Assembly (NCBI GenBank): GCA_036346255.1 | Contig: CM070629.1 | Span: 5,833,001-5,897,000, forward strand | DNA from: Ampelocalamus luodianensis | Lineage: Eukaryota > Streptophyta > Magnoliopsida > Poales > Poaceae | Direction of reading: 5' to 3' | Length of the DNA stretch: 64,000 bases | Part shown: piece after piece, positions 34,394-46,621 of the stretch | Numbering within the stretch: position 1 is the stretch's first letter | Layout of the letters: each line of letters opens with the position of its first letter | Notes under the pieces: generated by a model | Seen by the model: the letters and a program-made list of their open reading frames with translations, nothing else | Told to the model about the DNA's origin: nothing | Database searches by the model: none | Position numbers and translations under genes: made by a program

Positions 34394-35014
34394 TTCAACG
34401 TTTACATGACTATCGTTGTACAAAAGTTACCTTTGGCTCAGTTAACATTACATGCAACCCTATATTCAACCCTCCATACAAAAGGGACTTGTCACCAAAT
34501 TGCGCACATGTATTTTTTACCAAAAAAATTTTTGCAAAATTTATATAATGTAAAATAAGTAAAATGTATTAATACATTATATAAAAAGTGATGGACATGA
34601 TAACATGTCCCAAGTTTCACCATGGACTTCATAAATGCATTTGCATCCTCAAAATTACACAAGGATATTTTCAAGTACATGTGCAACACAAAAAAAATAG
34701 AAAACACAATTGGTAATGTTGCTTTGTTGATTAAAATTTTCTAAAAAAACAAAATTATGCAGAACATGGTGGCCAACGAAGAAAAAAGACGGTAACAATT
34801 ACAACTTTAGCAGCATAGATTGTGTAGCGGCATCCTTTGAAAACTTTAAGGTAACAAACAAATATTAATGATGTCGTGAGATTGTATCTCTGAAAAAAGC
34901 TATCATCAAATGCGCGCAATTCATCAACCGTTGAGATGCCTCTTGGCACGGGACAACTGTCACCCTCTCAGATGCTATATAAAAGATAACGTCGATGGAT
35001 AGAAGAACAACAAC

Positions 35015-36227
35015 TAGGGGTGAAAACAGATCGGATACAAACGGATAATGACTCTGCCATATTTGTTTTAATTTTTTCCCCGGATACTGATAATATCGAA
35101 TACGAAACGAATACAGCCACGGATATTTTTTAAAACATGAAAACCGCTTAAATTGTATGCCAGAAATTGACGAAAACATATAACTAGTTTATTTAATGCA
35201 AACATTCATGAATGGCTAAGCATAATATAATACCCATGTTGGAAATAATGGAAAAAGTCCATTTTACCCCCCCCCCCCCAAGTACGACATGTGGACACCT
35301 AACCCCCTAAACTAAAAAACCGAACTTTTGACACCCCTAAGCCCTAAGTTGCAAAACCAGACAACCTACCCCCTCCCGCTGTTTCGTGCGGTGGTATTAC
35401 TGATGTGGCGTCCGGGCGACCCAAACTCACAAAACCAGGCCGCCCAAACACCACATCAGCAATACCACCGTACAAAACAACCGAAGGGGGTAGATTATCC
35501 AGTTTTGCAACTTAGGGGTGTCAAAGGTCCGATTTTTTAGTTCAAAAGGTTAGATGACCGCATGTCGATACTTAAGGAGGTAAAATGGACTTCCTGAAAA
35601 TAATATATGTCCAACTAAAATTAACCAACCTATGGTATTCAAAGATACATGTCAATAGCAATTATTTAAGGTGGTATAATGTCGAATAGGACTTTAACTA
35701 TTCCCGAAAGTAGTTATTATAGAATTAGCAATGCATGTTGATATAAAACAATATATTTTTTTATAAAATGTGTATGGAATGATTAAAGGTCTACGACTTA
35801 CCTTCGTTGAAGGTTTGAGTTGCTTCGGCGAACAGGTCCAAGAATTCTTCAGAAACACCGGAATCTATACGTGCGAAAAGGGCCAAATAAATACAACAAT
35901 TCCAAATAAAATCCAAAAATTATCAAATTAGAACCAAAATAAAGGTATTGAATTTAGATGAATTTAGAAACAAGAATCAACGGAATCGGAGTTTGTATGA
36001 GGAAGAACGAACGTTTGGAAGGTTGCCTGTTGGGCTAGCATTCCAAATATCCGGCCTTCATACTACCGGATAATCTGTATTTGCATCCGTATTCAACGGA
36101 TACTAGGGATACTTTATTCGTATCCATTTCTAACAAAAAAAAAACTATAACCATTTTCGATCTGAGACTATTCGAATCCGTTTTCGTCCGGATCGGTCGA
36201 AAATTATCCGATCCGTTTTTACCCCTA
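35015..36227. mobile_element. hAT element, non-autonomous (1213 bp)
   Basis: Ends TAGGGGTGAAAACAGATCGGATA and (reverse) TAGGGGTAAAAACGGATCGGATA. The perfect 8-bp duplication ACAACAAC lies at 35007-35014 and 36228-36235. There is no transposase. It contains a nested Mutator-type MITE, without which it is about 860 bp. Confidence 0.92.
35250..35595. mobile_element. Mutator-type MITE nested in the hAT element (346 bp)
   Basis: Long inverted ends: GGAAAAAGTCCATTTTACC on the left, and aaaatggacttcct on the right. Similarity continues inward through 'cctaaccccctaaactaaaaaac' type sequence on the left and 'gttttgcaacttaggggtgt' on the right. The flanking 9-mers GGAAATAAT (35241-35249) and GAAAATAAT (35596-35604) differ at one position. 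A run of about 15 C occurs near 35266. Confidence 0.7.
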
Positions 36228-36407
36228 ACAACAACAGAAGAACAGGACAGGAGTCATTAGCCTTAGCTTTCGGTGACTTTGTCTTTTTGTAAACACGATC
36301 AATACAAGAACACATGAGTATAATTGTTATTCCCTCAGGAGAATACCCAAATATATCTAAAAATACATGTCCCATCTTCCGTAGTCTTGATCAAAGAGCC
36401 TCCAACA

Positions 36408-38278
36408 TAGGGATGGCAAGGGGGAGGTGTTAAGCGGGGATGCTTCCGCACCCTAACTCTGACCCCGCTAAGCAGCCCCGGCCCTAGCGATGAAAACGAA
36501 CGGAAACGGACGGAAAAACCCCATTTCTACTTCCGTTTCTATATTTGTTGGCGGAAACGGGATCGGGTTCGGAAAATGCGGGTTCGAAAACGGAATCGGG
36601 ATATGCGTGCGAGAAACGAACCAATACTACGGAAACTCAACTAAACGAACGAAAGCTCGGAACTTAAGCGGAATACCGCACATCTTTATACTCACAATCA
36701 CAATCACACACATCTTTGACGATGAAAAAGCAGTAAAGCACTAATTCGTAGATTCAAACGCAAATGAAAATAGTTTAGGATTTACTATCCACACACTAAC
36801 ACAAGAACATCGTGACACTTAGTTCGGATGACATCTAACAAATTAAAATGAGTGGCATGAACATAGCACAAGACATCACATAATAACATGACATATTTTT
36901 CCACATGTTCATCAGTCCATCACATTGGTTTTCTTAGACCTAGGTTTTCTTAGATGGGCTAGTGTTAGGCCTCTAGGAGTTGGGGGGACCGGGGGACAAA
37001 GATTGGGCCTGCCTAGAATCCGGGTAAATTTCGGTAAAAATACGGAAATATTCCGACCAAATACGGAATTCCGCAAAAACGGACGGAAAAACGCCGTTTC
37101 TACATCCGTCCGCGTTCCGACAGCTTCCGTCCCGAATTCCGAACCGATCCCGGATATTTCCGAAAATACGGAAACGGACGGGTCAAATGTAGAAAAATGG
37201 ACGGTTCGGACCGGGAAAATTTCCGTCCGTTTTCAACGCTACCCGGCCCATTAGAGATTCCGGGGAAATAGGTCGGGCCCGTGGCCCAACCCTCGCGGGG
37301 GCCCGCCGGGTTGAAGCAATGTTCAGTACAGCGGCGGCAGTGTAGCACAGTAATAGCTGACAGCACATGCATTTCAAATAATAAGCATATGAGCATACAT
37401 TAATTAAGGTTCAGCCGTTTAGCTCAAAGCATACAACCACATGACATGGTGATACAAGTTCAGATCAACTGATCAAAGCATACAACCACATACAAACATA
37501 CTGATACAAGTTCTAGAGTCCAGACAGACATACTGGACATTTTTACTACAAAGATGAAACCTTGAATGAATCATTAACGGGAACTAGTTCGAATCCTAGT
37601 AAAAGTGTGTGCACAAAATCAGATCATTGAATCCAACCATCTAAAAGAACAAATATACGAGTGATTCAATACTCAATAGGTACGAGAGTATTACCTGTCC
37701 TACTGCTGCGAGATGAATCCCTCGAACTCGAGTCCTTGGCTCCTTGCGGGTGGATCTGCAGACTACAGGTCTACAGCTCGGGCGCTCGGCAGCTCCTTGT
37801 GCTCGTGCTCTCCACAGGACCACAGACCAAAGATCTGCAGCTCCCTGCCTCCTTCGGTCCTTCTCCTTGTGCTCGTCGGCTCGTCCCACAGCGGCAAGCC
37901 ACAGATCTGCAGCAGCAGCCAACAGTGCAGCTCGCGGCTCGCCGCAGATGACAGATCTGCAGCAGCAGTGCAGATCTCCTACGACGGGGAAATGGGAATA
38001 GAACTATAGTAGAAAGGGAAAGATGGGGCATGGGGGAATAGAATGGGGGATGGCCGAATGGGGTTACGGTGTTGTGTGTGGCGGCGGCAGAGCCGAAGGG
38101 CAAAGTTACTACTGGGTATACTTGGGTAGGCTGATATTCCCGGGCCCCATGGGGCTCGGTCAGCCCCCGCCCCTCCGCTACAGTACCAGGCCCATCCGGT
38201 TACCCGTGGGGGAAGAGCACCCCACCCCGCCTTTGGTAGGGATTTTCCTCGCGAGCCCGGCCGAGGGATTGCCACCTA
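36408..38278. mobile_element. Possible older hAT element around the 757-bp MITE
   Basis: The left string TAGGGATGGCAAGGGG and the right string in reverse TAGGTGGCAATCCC resemble hAT ends, and both edges are followed by GC-rich 'ggcccgg' subterminal sequence. The flanking octamers do not match, so the assignment is weak. The interior holds copy 2 of the 757-bp MITE and a stretch (37690-37990) of repeated 'cagatctgcagcagcag'-like motifs with no recognisable gene. Confidence 0.3.
36485..37241. mobile_element. hAT MITE, 757 bp, copy 2
   Basis: Same ends, orientation and length as copy 1 (21120-21876). The perfect 8-bp duplication CCCGGCCC lies at 36477-36484 and 37242-37249. The copies differ mainly by small changes between about 70 and 190 bp from the left end; the right 500 bp are almost identical by eye. 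Confidence 0.92.
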
Positions 38279-39524
38279 TTCATTTTATAAATTCGATATT
38301 TAAACATAGAAAAGTAGCATCTTTAACGTTACACATATATGAAATTACTGGATGTGTATGTAAAATTACTGCTAAAAGTCCTCTTCACCATGTCCTTGTT
38401 GGTGCTATCCACCCGCGCCACTTTATCTTTGCCAACGAAGGTGGACACCTTGGCTAGCACCATCGTGGGCAAAACCTCTTCCGAGACATCCTTTGCACCC
38501 TTAGTTTAAAACTACTACATGGAAAGAAAGTCAGATTACGAGCAAAACGTAAGCAAATTTACTTTATCCATTTATGGATAATACTGTACTCAATACCTCC
38601 GTTTACTCTAAAATAGTTGGCAAGGGGCAGGACCCGCCACAGCTTGCGGCTCGGTGTTTACCTAGGGCCAGCGATGTCAGGATACATTCCTGGGATCGCG
38701 TCGGCTCCGATCTACTCAATTATGTTGTCGATGCTTGCGGAGAGGGAGGCCACAGTGAGGGGGCTGCGCGCGTGGTGGTGGGCAGCCGAGAGTCCGGGAG
38801 GGAGGAGAGGAAACGGGGTGAGGGGGGGAGAAGCGACGCTCGTCTGCTGGGCGTTTTGCCGCGTGGAGGAAACTGGACGGGGGGAGCGTGCGTGGGTGCA
38901 CGCGGACGAGGCGGTTTCCTGGGCCGCAGTGCGGCCGGTGGGCTCTTGCTCGGGGACCCGAGACGCCGAGGCTCGTCGGGTCGAGGCAGATTACGACGGG
39001 CCACGCAACGGTTATGGCCGCGCCACGTGCTTCCGTGCCTCACTAATCCGCGCCCGAGAGCCCTCGCTTGAGCCCCGGCTGAGGGGATTTTGCAGGCCGC
39101 GTGGTCTGTTCCGGGCTTTGGCTTGGGTTACTGGCGAGACCGGAGGCTGCGCCCTCACAGCGGGTGCGCTGCCAGAGCGAGCCGTGCGGCGGCGCGACGT
39201 TGGTTGGCTGCTCCCCCCTCGTTTCGGCCTGCCTTGCCGCCGCGCCGCCCTCGCTGGGCTGGTACACGGATCAGGCCGACCTGCCGCGTCGTTGTGACTG
39301 GGCAAGTGGGCATAGAGTGTAGATTTCGTCTTAACTGAGCTTCGTAGAATCTTGCGTGCTGTTTGTGATGGTCTGATGGAAGATTAGTCACAAGTGGCGG
39401 ACAGAAGGTCTAACACTCCGAATCAGTCAAAATGGAGTTCAAGAAACTGTCTTAAGTGTCAGCAGTAATCCAATTAAAGGCGGTCGGTCCATCGTGTCCA
39501 AACTCCAAAGTTTATCGGCAGGTT
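38279..39524. other. Intergenic with a GC-rich island
   Basis: 38600-39300 is strongly GC-rich and open in several frames on both strands (the longest about 226 codons). None of the frames shows a recognisable domain or conserved start context. Because several overlapping frames are open at once, I read this as compositional and call no gene. Confidence 0.35.
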
Positions 39525-39529
39525 GAAAT

Positions 39530-39793
39530 TGTTGGGAAACCGGGCCCAGGACCGGGAGTCCTGGCCCAAGGTGGGCTCCTCATCCCAAACCCTAGAAGGG
39601 TCGTAGCCTATAAATAGGGGGTGCTATTCATTGTAATTGATTGATCGATGGATGAAGGAATAAAGAGAAGCAATCGTCCCCTACATCTCGTGTTCAATCT
39701 CTTATTCATTCTTGTGTTCATGCATTGTTCTTACGATTCGAGTTTGTCACGAGGTCGCTCGCCGACCGACTCGCCAATGACGGTTCCTCAACA
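39530..39793 (+). repeat. 5' LTR of copia copy 1
   Basis: 264 bp. Compared with its 3' partner it lacks many single or double bases (for example gattcgagtttgtcacgag against gattctgagtttgtctacgag), yet shows few substitutions. Confidence 0.92.
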
Positions 39794-41899
39794 CGTTATC
39801 GACGATCGACTCTCCTCGCATCGAAAAGGTAACCGCTTGATGAACGGCGCTCGTGATTGAATCGTTTTCTAGATTGCTTTCAATTACGCAAATTTGGCTT
39901 TCTAGATTGGTTTCCTCGGTGCAAATCCGCTCTAATCTACCGCGAGCCGACTTGAAGTCGCCGCCAAGCCGATCGGTGGATTGCATGAAAGAGTAGATGA
40001 TGATTGTACCGTAGGTAGTAGATGCAATCGCATGAAAGGCACCATGTGTATGGCACCGCCGCAAGCGTTGTCGCTACCTCTCGTGATACGTTCACGGCCG
40101 GCATAGTCCGCCATCATGTATCGCCATGGAGGCAACGATGCTGCACGCCGCTAACACGCGGCAAGCACGCATATGACGGCACGGCCGCGCCTCAGTTGCA
40201 ATCTTGCACTACATTACAATGCATAACTTCGCATGTATGAATAGTAATTGCATATATCGAGGCCATGAAGGCCATATCCGTGCCCGCAGCACCATGGAAC
40301 CCCCGCACGAACCCATGAGCGCGTAAGCACCGCCGAGCGGACCACCGCGGCGTGCCTTGAAGTCTTGCACCACCACCCACGCACCGCCGCGCGCAGCCTC
40401 GTCCACGGCTCGCATGCGCCGCGCGCGCACCGCGGAGGCCCGCATGAATGCCGCCCCAGATAGAAAAAAAAAAGGAGGGGGAAGGGGGGAAGAGCCGCTG
40501 CCGGCCATGGAGCCAGCCGGCTGCCTCCTTGTGCCACCGCACGGCACGCCCCCATCCCCGCCGCCTCCGGCCGCCTCGCAGCTCAGCCAAAGTCGCCCAC
40601 GCACGGGCTTCCCCTCGTATGGCGGCCGGTTGTCAAAGAAGCAAAAGAAAATATGGGGGGTGACGGAGCCCTCCGGCCACGGGCTCCGCTGACGGCCGCC
40701 TCTACCGCAAGCTTCCTTTTCTGCCGCGCATCCTCGAGCGCCTTGAAGCGCCGACACACGGCCGGGCCGCGCTGAGCGCCGCCGCCGCCGCATGGCGCCG
40801 TCAACCCACGCCGCCGCGACGGCACCTTCGCCGAAGCCTCATGGCGTCGCCTCCGCCTCCGGCGACCCGACGGCCGACTTGAGCGCCCCGTGCGGCGCCT
40901 CCCGCCGCCGCGCCGCGATCGAGTCCGCCGTCCCGCCCGCCGCGATCAGCGGCCGTGTCGCGCGGCCTCGCCGGCCGCCCCCACGCTCCACCGCTCGATG
41001 CGGTGCTCCCTCGCCGGCCACTTGAACCGGCCGCCGCCTCCTCTTGGACCCTTCCGGCCGCCGCCTCCTCTTGGATCCCTTCGAGCCGCGCGCCTCGGAA
41101 TTTGGAGCGCGCCACCATCAAGACCGGGTAGAAACCCTACCGTGAACTTCATCTTGAACCTGGTCAAATGGCGGAAGATGGGCCGGGAAAGACCGAATTT
41201 TGGGCGAGAGGAAAGGCAATCTGGGCCGGAAAGAAGGCCCGGCGGAGAAAGAAAAAAAAAAGGGGGGTTCGGCCGAAAAAGAAAAAAAAAGAGGAAACTC
41301 GGAAGTTTGCAAAAACACCCTCGGAAACTATGGAAATTACGTGTAAATTCTCTCAGAACTGAGATTTTGCGTTTTTAACCCCTGAAGGTTGCAGATTTCA
41401 CCGAAAGAACTTTTTCCAGCAGAAAAGAGCCTCGAGAATTCAATTTTTGAATCGATTTTTGCATATTTTTGAACTTTGAAGCATGTTTAACTTTGTTATT
41501 ATTATTATTTCTATGCGATTTATTTACCGCATTTACTGTTTTGATTATCTGTGATTGTTTATATTGCTTTTAATCACTGAAAATTGCAGTAAATCATGAA
41601 AAATGCATAGAAAAATACGGGAACACGAACATGGAGTTCGAAGAACATTGTGAGAATTTTGCAACCATTTTATGCAGATTACCAGTAGTAATCCTTTGAA
41701 ATTTTTGTATGAATATGAATATGACTAGCATCACGAACCAAGAGTTCAAGAAGCCCGACCAGAAGGCGATTTTGTATAAAAATTTATATCGGTCTTCAAT
41801 TACGTGGTAATGTAATCACGGATGAGCGAAAGATCGAGAGAGACTCTCTACCTTTCACCCAAACGCGGTGCAATCCGCGCGCAACTATCGTCAATACGA

Positions 41900-44800
41900 T
41901 TACAAGTAGTATGCCGAATTAATTGACATCATGCAAGTTGCGAAACTCAAGATGATGTTCTAAGAAAGAACTACATCTCGTAGCCACCTAATAGCAATGT
42001 TGGTCATGAAGCCACTACTAGCAGCTATAAGGTGATGAAACCTCTCACGAATGAGAGGAGCAAGAAGGGTAAGGTAGTGTGTCGCACGTTATTGATGTTT
42101 TCCAATCAAAGAAGAAGGGCAAATGATAGCATGAGGCACACCTCGCCATTGTAGGCACAGAGGATTCACATCCATTAGTTGCACTTATGAATGTGGACGA
42201 CCGATGCGACCCCATCATCCCTCCTTTGGATATCGCGACCACACCGTAGTCGCCCAAGTGGAGAAGATCGCGCATGAAGCCGATTGAGGCAGAAGTTCCT
42301 GAATACTTCGTCTATTAGATCTAGTGCACACATTGCAATTGGATCTTTTATAGAAACTTGCAGCTTGTAATTGAAGCGTAACCTTGAATTATTGAATAAT
42401 GGTTGCAAGCTCTAGCGAGCAAAGCATTAAATTCTTATTATGAGTCCTAAGGCTTATTTTTCCGTTTTATAATAGCAAGTTACGTTCGATATCCAAGTAT
42501 TTTATTTATGTGTTGCTTGCTTTCGCTACATATTAATAAAGTACATTATATTAGAACGCGTGTGGCGCCTATGGAGGAAGTATGCTTAGCATGTAGCGGC
42601 AACGAATACCATCCCGAGAGAAATGGAAACTTTTCGATCGATCGGCAAGAATCTTGGCGATCTTACGACAATCGCAGACGGATACTTGTATAATAGGCTC
42701 GGGAAGGGCCATAATTATACTCCCAACGGCACAACTTTGGTCAATGAAGAAGACTTGTTGTACCTAGAATCGACTAGAACTCTCAAGGATATTTGCGCTA
42801 CAGTTTCCATGTAGAGATCAAGAAGAGTACTGATGTAATACCGCTCATTACAAAGCATGAAGAAAGTGAAAAATAGCATTAGAATATCTTCCTTCATATG
42901 AAACCGGCTATACTACACTAATATTAAGGCACCTGCAGCCTATACTGCCTTGAAAACCGTATTTAGAAGCTCTGAACTTATCTATCTCTGGCATGATAGA
43001 TTATGCCACCTAGGTCTTAGGATAATGAGAGATATAATTAACAATTCACAGGGACATAATATGAATATAAAGAATTTCCCGAATCTGGAAGATTTTGTGT
43101 GCCCCGCATGTGCCACCGGGAAATTAATTATCAGACATTTTCGCTCTGAAAGCGAAGAATGAAGTCCCTGCATCCCTGGACCGTATCCAAGGAGAACTTT
43201 TTGCTGTCCTATACAGCCCCTGTAAGGGTCATTTAGGTATTTTATGGTGCTCATCGATGCTTCCTCGGAATGGTCGCATCTATGTTTATTGTCTATGAGA
43301 AACTATGCTTTTGCAAAGCTAAATCTCGCAGATAATTAACAATTGAAAAAATAATTTCCCTGATCATCACGTGAAGTCCATCTGAATGGACAACGCCGGA
43401 GAATGTACTCTGAAGGCATCTGATGATTATTGTATGAAAATGAGAATTAAAGTTGAGCATTCTATACCGCACATCCGCACCCAGAATGGACTAGCAGAAT
43501 TTTGAAGAATTGTAATTTACCAACTATATGTTGAGGACACGCAGTCCTGCTCGTAGCAGCTCTCATCAATTTTAGACCATCGACCTATAACATCCATCCA
43601 ACTATGCAACTAGCGCAAGGTCGAGATCGAACACTCATCATCTTCGCAGTTTGGTTGCAAGGGTTCTATACCTATACCACCACCGCAATGAACCGAAATG
43701 GGTCTTCTCAGAAAGTGCGGGATATGAGACAAAGATCCATAATCAAGTATTTGGACCATATGATCGAGATTTGTATAATGCCCAATTACGATAGTACATT
43801 AGATGAGGTTAGTTTCCCGTCATTAGGGGGAGGAAATCAACCCTTGATGATAATGTCGGGAAACAATTGAAGTCTAGAAGAAAATTGAAATCTATGCATA
43901 TGACCCGCACACTAGTGAAGCAAATAGAGAAGTCCAGAAGATAATTGAAGTCTAGAAGACAATTGAAGTCCAGAAGATAATTGATTTGCAAGTATTAGCG
44001 AATCAACTGCCAGACTACTTTAGTGATTTGAAGAGCGTGAATAAGTAGCATTTGCCTGCAAGCAATGCACCGAGAGGTTGAATACCATTGAAGGTATCCT
44101 AATCCCGCCCGAGGCCTCGGAATAAAAGGACGAGAACTCCGGTCCCTCGAATCCGAAATGCAGGGGCGCTGGTGAAAAAGGATAAGAAGGACTTGACACA
44201 GCCGGTCACCGAAGTGCCCCAGAATTAGAAGGGGAGCCAGTTGAGACCTGGCAGCAGTATGGAACCTTCAGGAAAGGCATACCAGAATTGAACATCCCCA
44301 TGAAGGGAGACATCAGCATGAATGTGTGCGCACACATCGGAATTTGAAAAACTAAAGGACTTGCCCGCAATTGGAAGCGGCGGTGAGCGAGTAGAAACAT
44401 TAAAAGAATCGCCCCTTGAAGAAATAGTTATAAACTTTATGACATCGGGAGAATCTTTGAATATGACAACAGCCAACGTCGACATTTACTTTGCAAAGAA
44501 ACTTGCCACAATCATCAATCTTGATCCAGAGCCTGCATCGCTCGATAAATGAAAGAAAAGATCAGATTGAGAAGATTGGGAGAAGGCAATCGAATCGAAT
44601 TATTCTTTCCGAATAAAGAAAGACGTTTGGGCACAAGTCGCACGTCTCCCCTTGTGCACCCCGTAGGGTATAAGTGGGTATTTGTTCGAAAGAGAAATGA
44701 AAAGAAGCAAGGCTCGTTGTACAAGGTTTCATTGGACATCCAGAAGATGATTATGAAGAAACCTATTCCCGGTCATGGCGGAACTCCTTTAAATATTTAT

Positions 44801-46160
44801 CTCAATGGCGATGAACTTGAAGTTAGAAGCGAAATTGATGGATGGGGTACCAAAGATACCTTTATGAAATATTGGATTCGGACATTTATATGAAGATACA
44901 GAATGTATCAACGTCGAACCAAAACAGAGCAAATAGAAATATATGTACAAGGTGAAACTCGAGAAAGTCATTATGCGAACTTAAGCAATCAGTGCGAATG
45001 TGGTATAATCGCAGGCGACCTTCTATGCAAGAAAGGCTACGAACAATGAGAATAATCTCGTGTATTTATACGACGATCCCGAATGGTTTTGTATAATCTC
45101 GGTGTATGAAGATAATCAATATCATCCAGAACCACAAGGATATTAAGAAAGCAAGCTCTTACGAAAAGAAAGGTTTGGGTAAAACCAAATATTGCTTAGG
45201 CTTGCAGCTTGAGCATGCCCCTGAAGGGATATTAGTGCATCAGTCAGCCTACACTCAGAAGGTGTTAGAAAGGTTCGACTTGGCAAAGGCATACCCTTTG
45301 AAAGTGCCAATGGTCGAAAGATCTTTGCAGCAAGACAAAGACTCATACTGCACCTAAAGAAGAGGGGAGGAAGTCCGGGACGGAATTCCTACACTTAAGT
45401 GTAATAGAAACACTCATGTATTAAACAAATCGTACTAGAACGGACATTGCATTTCCGTGAACCTATTAGCAAGGTATAGTACGTAACCTACCAAAGGCAT
45501 TGGCGGAAATAAAGGACATCTTCCGATACCTCCAAAGAAGCAAAGAACTTGGTCTATTCTACGTAAAGAATCAAGACTTAACTATGAATGGCAATGCGGA
45601 TGACGGTGCACTGTAGGACCCGTGATACAATAAATTGCAAACATGCTATGAATTCATATGTGGTGGAACCGCAATTCCATGAAAATCGTCTAGCGAGTCT
45701 TGTATCGACTTGACGAACCACTCGGAAATAATAGCATTGTATGAGGCCTCACGAGAATGTACTTGGCTTCGGCGGATGATTCACTACATCTAGCAGTTAT
45801 GTGGATTGAATACCGCACCAACCCCCACTATTATCAATGAAGATAATGCAGCTTGTGTTGCACAAGTGCAGATGAGTTATTGTGAAGAATCCTCTCACAA
45901 AGCATATCAACCCCAAGTTCTTCTACGCTCATGAATTGCAAAAGATGAACGTAATCAAACCACTGCATACTAGGTCATGTGAGAATCTGGCAGATTTATT
46001 CACTAAGTCACTTCGAGCATCTAGCTTTGAAAGGTGCGTACGTGGAATTGGAATGATAAGACCTAGAGAGTGCGAGTCGGGGAGAACCTTCACAAACTCA
46101 TTACTAAAGCTTGATCACGAAGATCGAGTACCCAAAGAGCAAATCCTGGAGATTAAATGA
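41900..46160 (+). pseudogene. Copia polyprotein remnant, copy 1
   Basis: Readable domains, all broken by stops or shifts. GAG-pre-integrase at 42960-43165 (LWHDRLCHLGLRIM, FVCPACATGK, with His/Cys zinc ligands present). Integrase at about 43225-43500, showing MVLIDASSEW, MDNAGEC and RTQNGLAE, the three catalytic acidic positions. Integrase C-part at 43604-43860. Reverse transcriptase from about 44635, with HPVGYKWVFVRKRN and ending near 45350 (GKTKYCLGLQLEHAPEGILV). RNase H from about 45480, with LTKHINPKFFYAHELQK and ENLADLFTKSL near its end. The polymerase catalytic YVDD box reads YEDN (about 45105-45116). These domains would reverse-transcribe and integrate the element; this copy cannot make them itself. 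Gag is not clearly readable. Confidence 0.85.
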
Positions 46161-46349
46161 AATTTGGTGGATTGTACTCTTTTTCCCTTGACGAGTTTTC
46201 CTGAAGTTTCTCGACTAAGGTTTTTAATGAGGCAATTCGTGCAGCATAACGGAATATGATTCATGTACTCTTTCTCCAAATTTTTCCCACTGGGTTTTTA
46301 TGGAGTTTTGACGAGACATGGGCATGAAGGATGAGTGCCCAAGGGGGAG

Positions 46350-46616
46350 TGTTGAAACCGCCCCCGGGACCGGAGTCCCGCCCAAGGTGGGCTCTCATCC
46401 CAAACCCTAGAAGGGTCGTAGCCTATAAATAGGGGGTGCTATTCATTGTAATTGATTGATCGATGGATGAAGGAATAAAGAGAAGCAATACGTCCCCCTA
46501 CATCTCTGTGTTCAATCTCTTATTCTGTTCTTGTGTTCATGCATTGTTCTTACGATTCTGAGTTTGTCTACGAGGTAATCGCTCGGACTGGACTCGCCAG
46601 CGACGGTTCCTCAACA
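46350..46616 (+). repeat. 3' LTR of copia copy 1
   Basis: 267 bp, TGTTGAAACC...CCTCAACA, preceded by the purine tract. TATA string at about 46425. Confidence 0.93.
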
Positions 46617-46621
46617 GAAAT

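Larger units (their letters stand above)
39530..46616 (+). mobile_element. Ty1/copia retrotransposon, copy 1 (7087 bp)
   Basis: The 5' LTR is 39530-39793 and the 3' LTR 46350-46616, both starting TGTTG and ending CAACA, with a perfect duplication GAAAT at 39525-39529 and 46617-46621. A TATA string (tataaata, 39609) lies in the LTR. The sequence CGTTATC follows the 5' LTR as primer site, and a purine tract AAGGGGGAG precedes the 3' LTR. A GC-rich leader runs from 39794 to about 41350. Domain order is GAG-pre-integrase, integrase, reverse transcriptase, RNase H, which is the copia order. The family matches the copy at 49771-56649 in opposite orientation. Confidence 0.93.

Noticed and set aside
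36408..38278. Confident hAT boundary call for the older element around MITE copy 2
   Set aside because: End motifs are similar but the flanking octamers do not match, so it is kept only as a low-confidence feature.
38574..39297. Overlapping open frames of 165 and 226 codons
   Set aside because: Two frames plus the opposite strand are open together in GC-rich DNA, with no domain or conserved motif. I treat it as compositional.
43809..43991. Repeated 'LLDFNYLLDFN' peptide on the minus strand (also at 52396-52596)
   Set aside because: It is a frame over a short tandem motif ('gaagtctagaagataatt') inside the copia remnants, antisense to the polyprotein.
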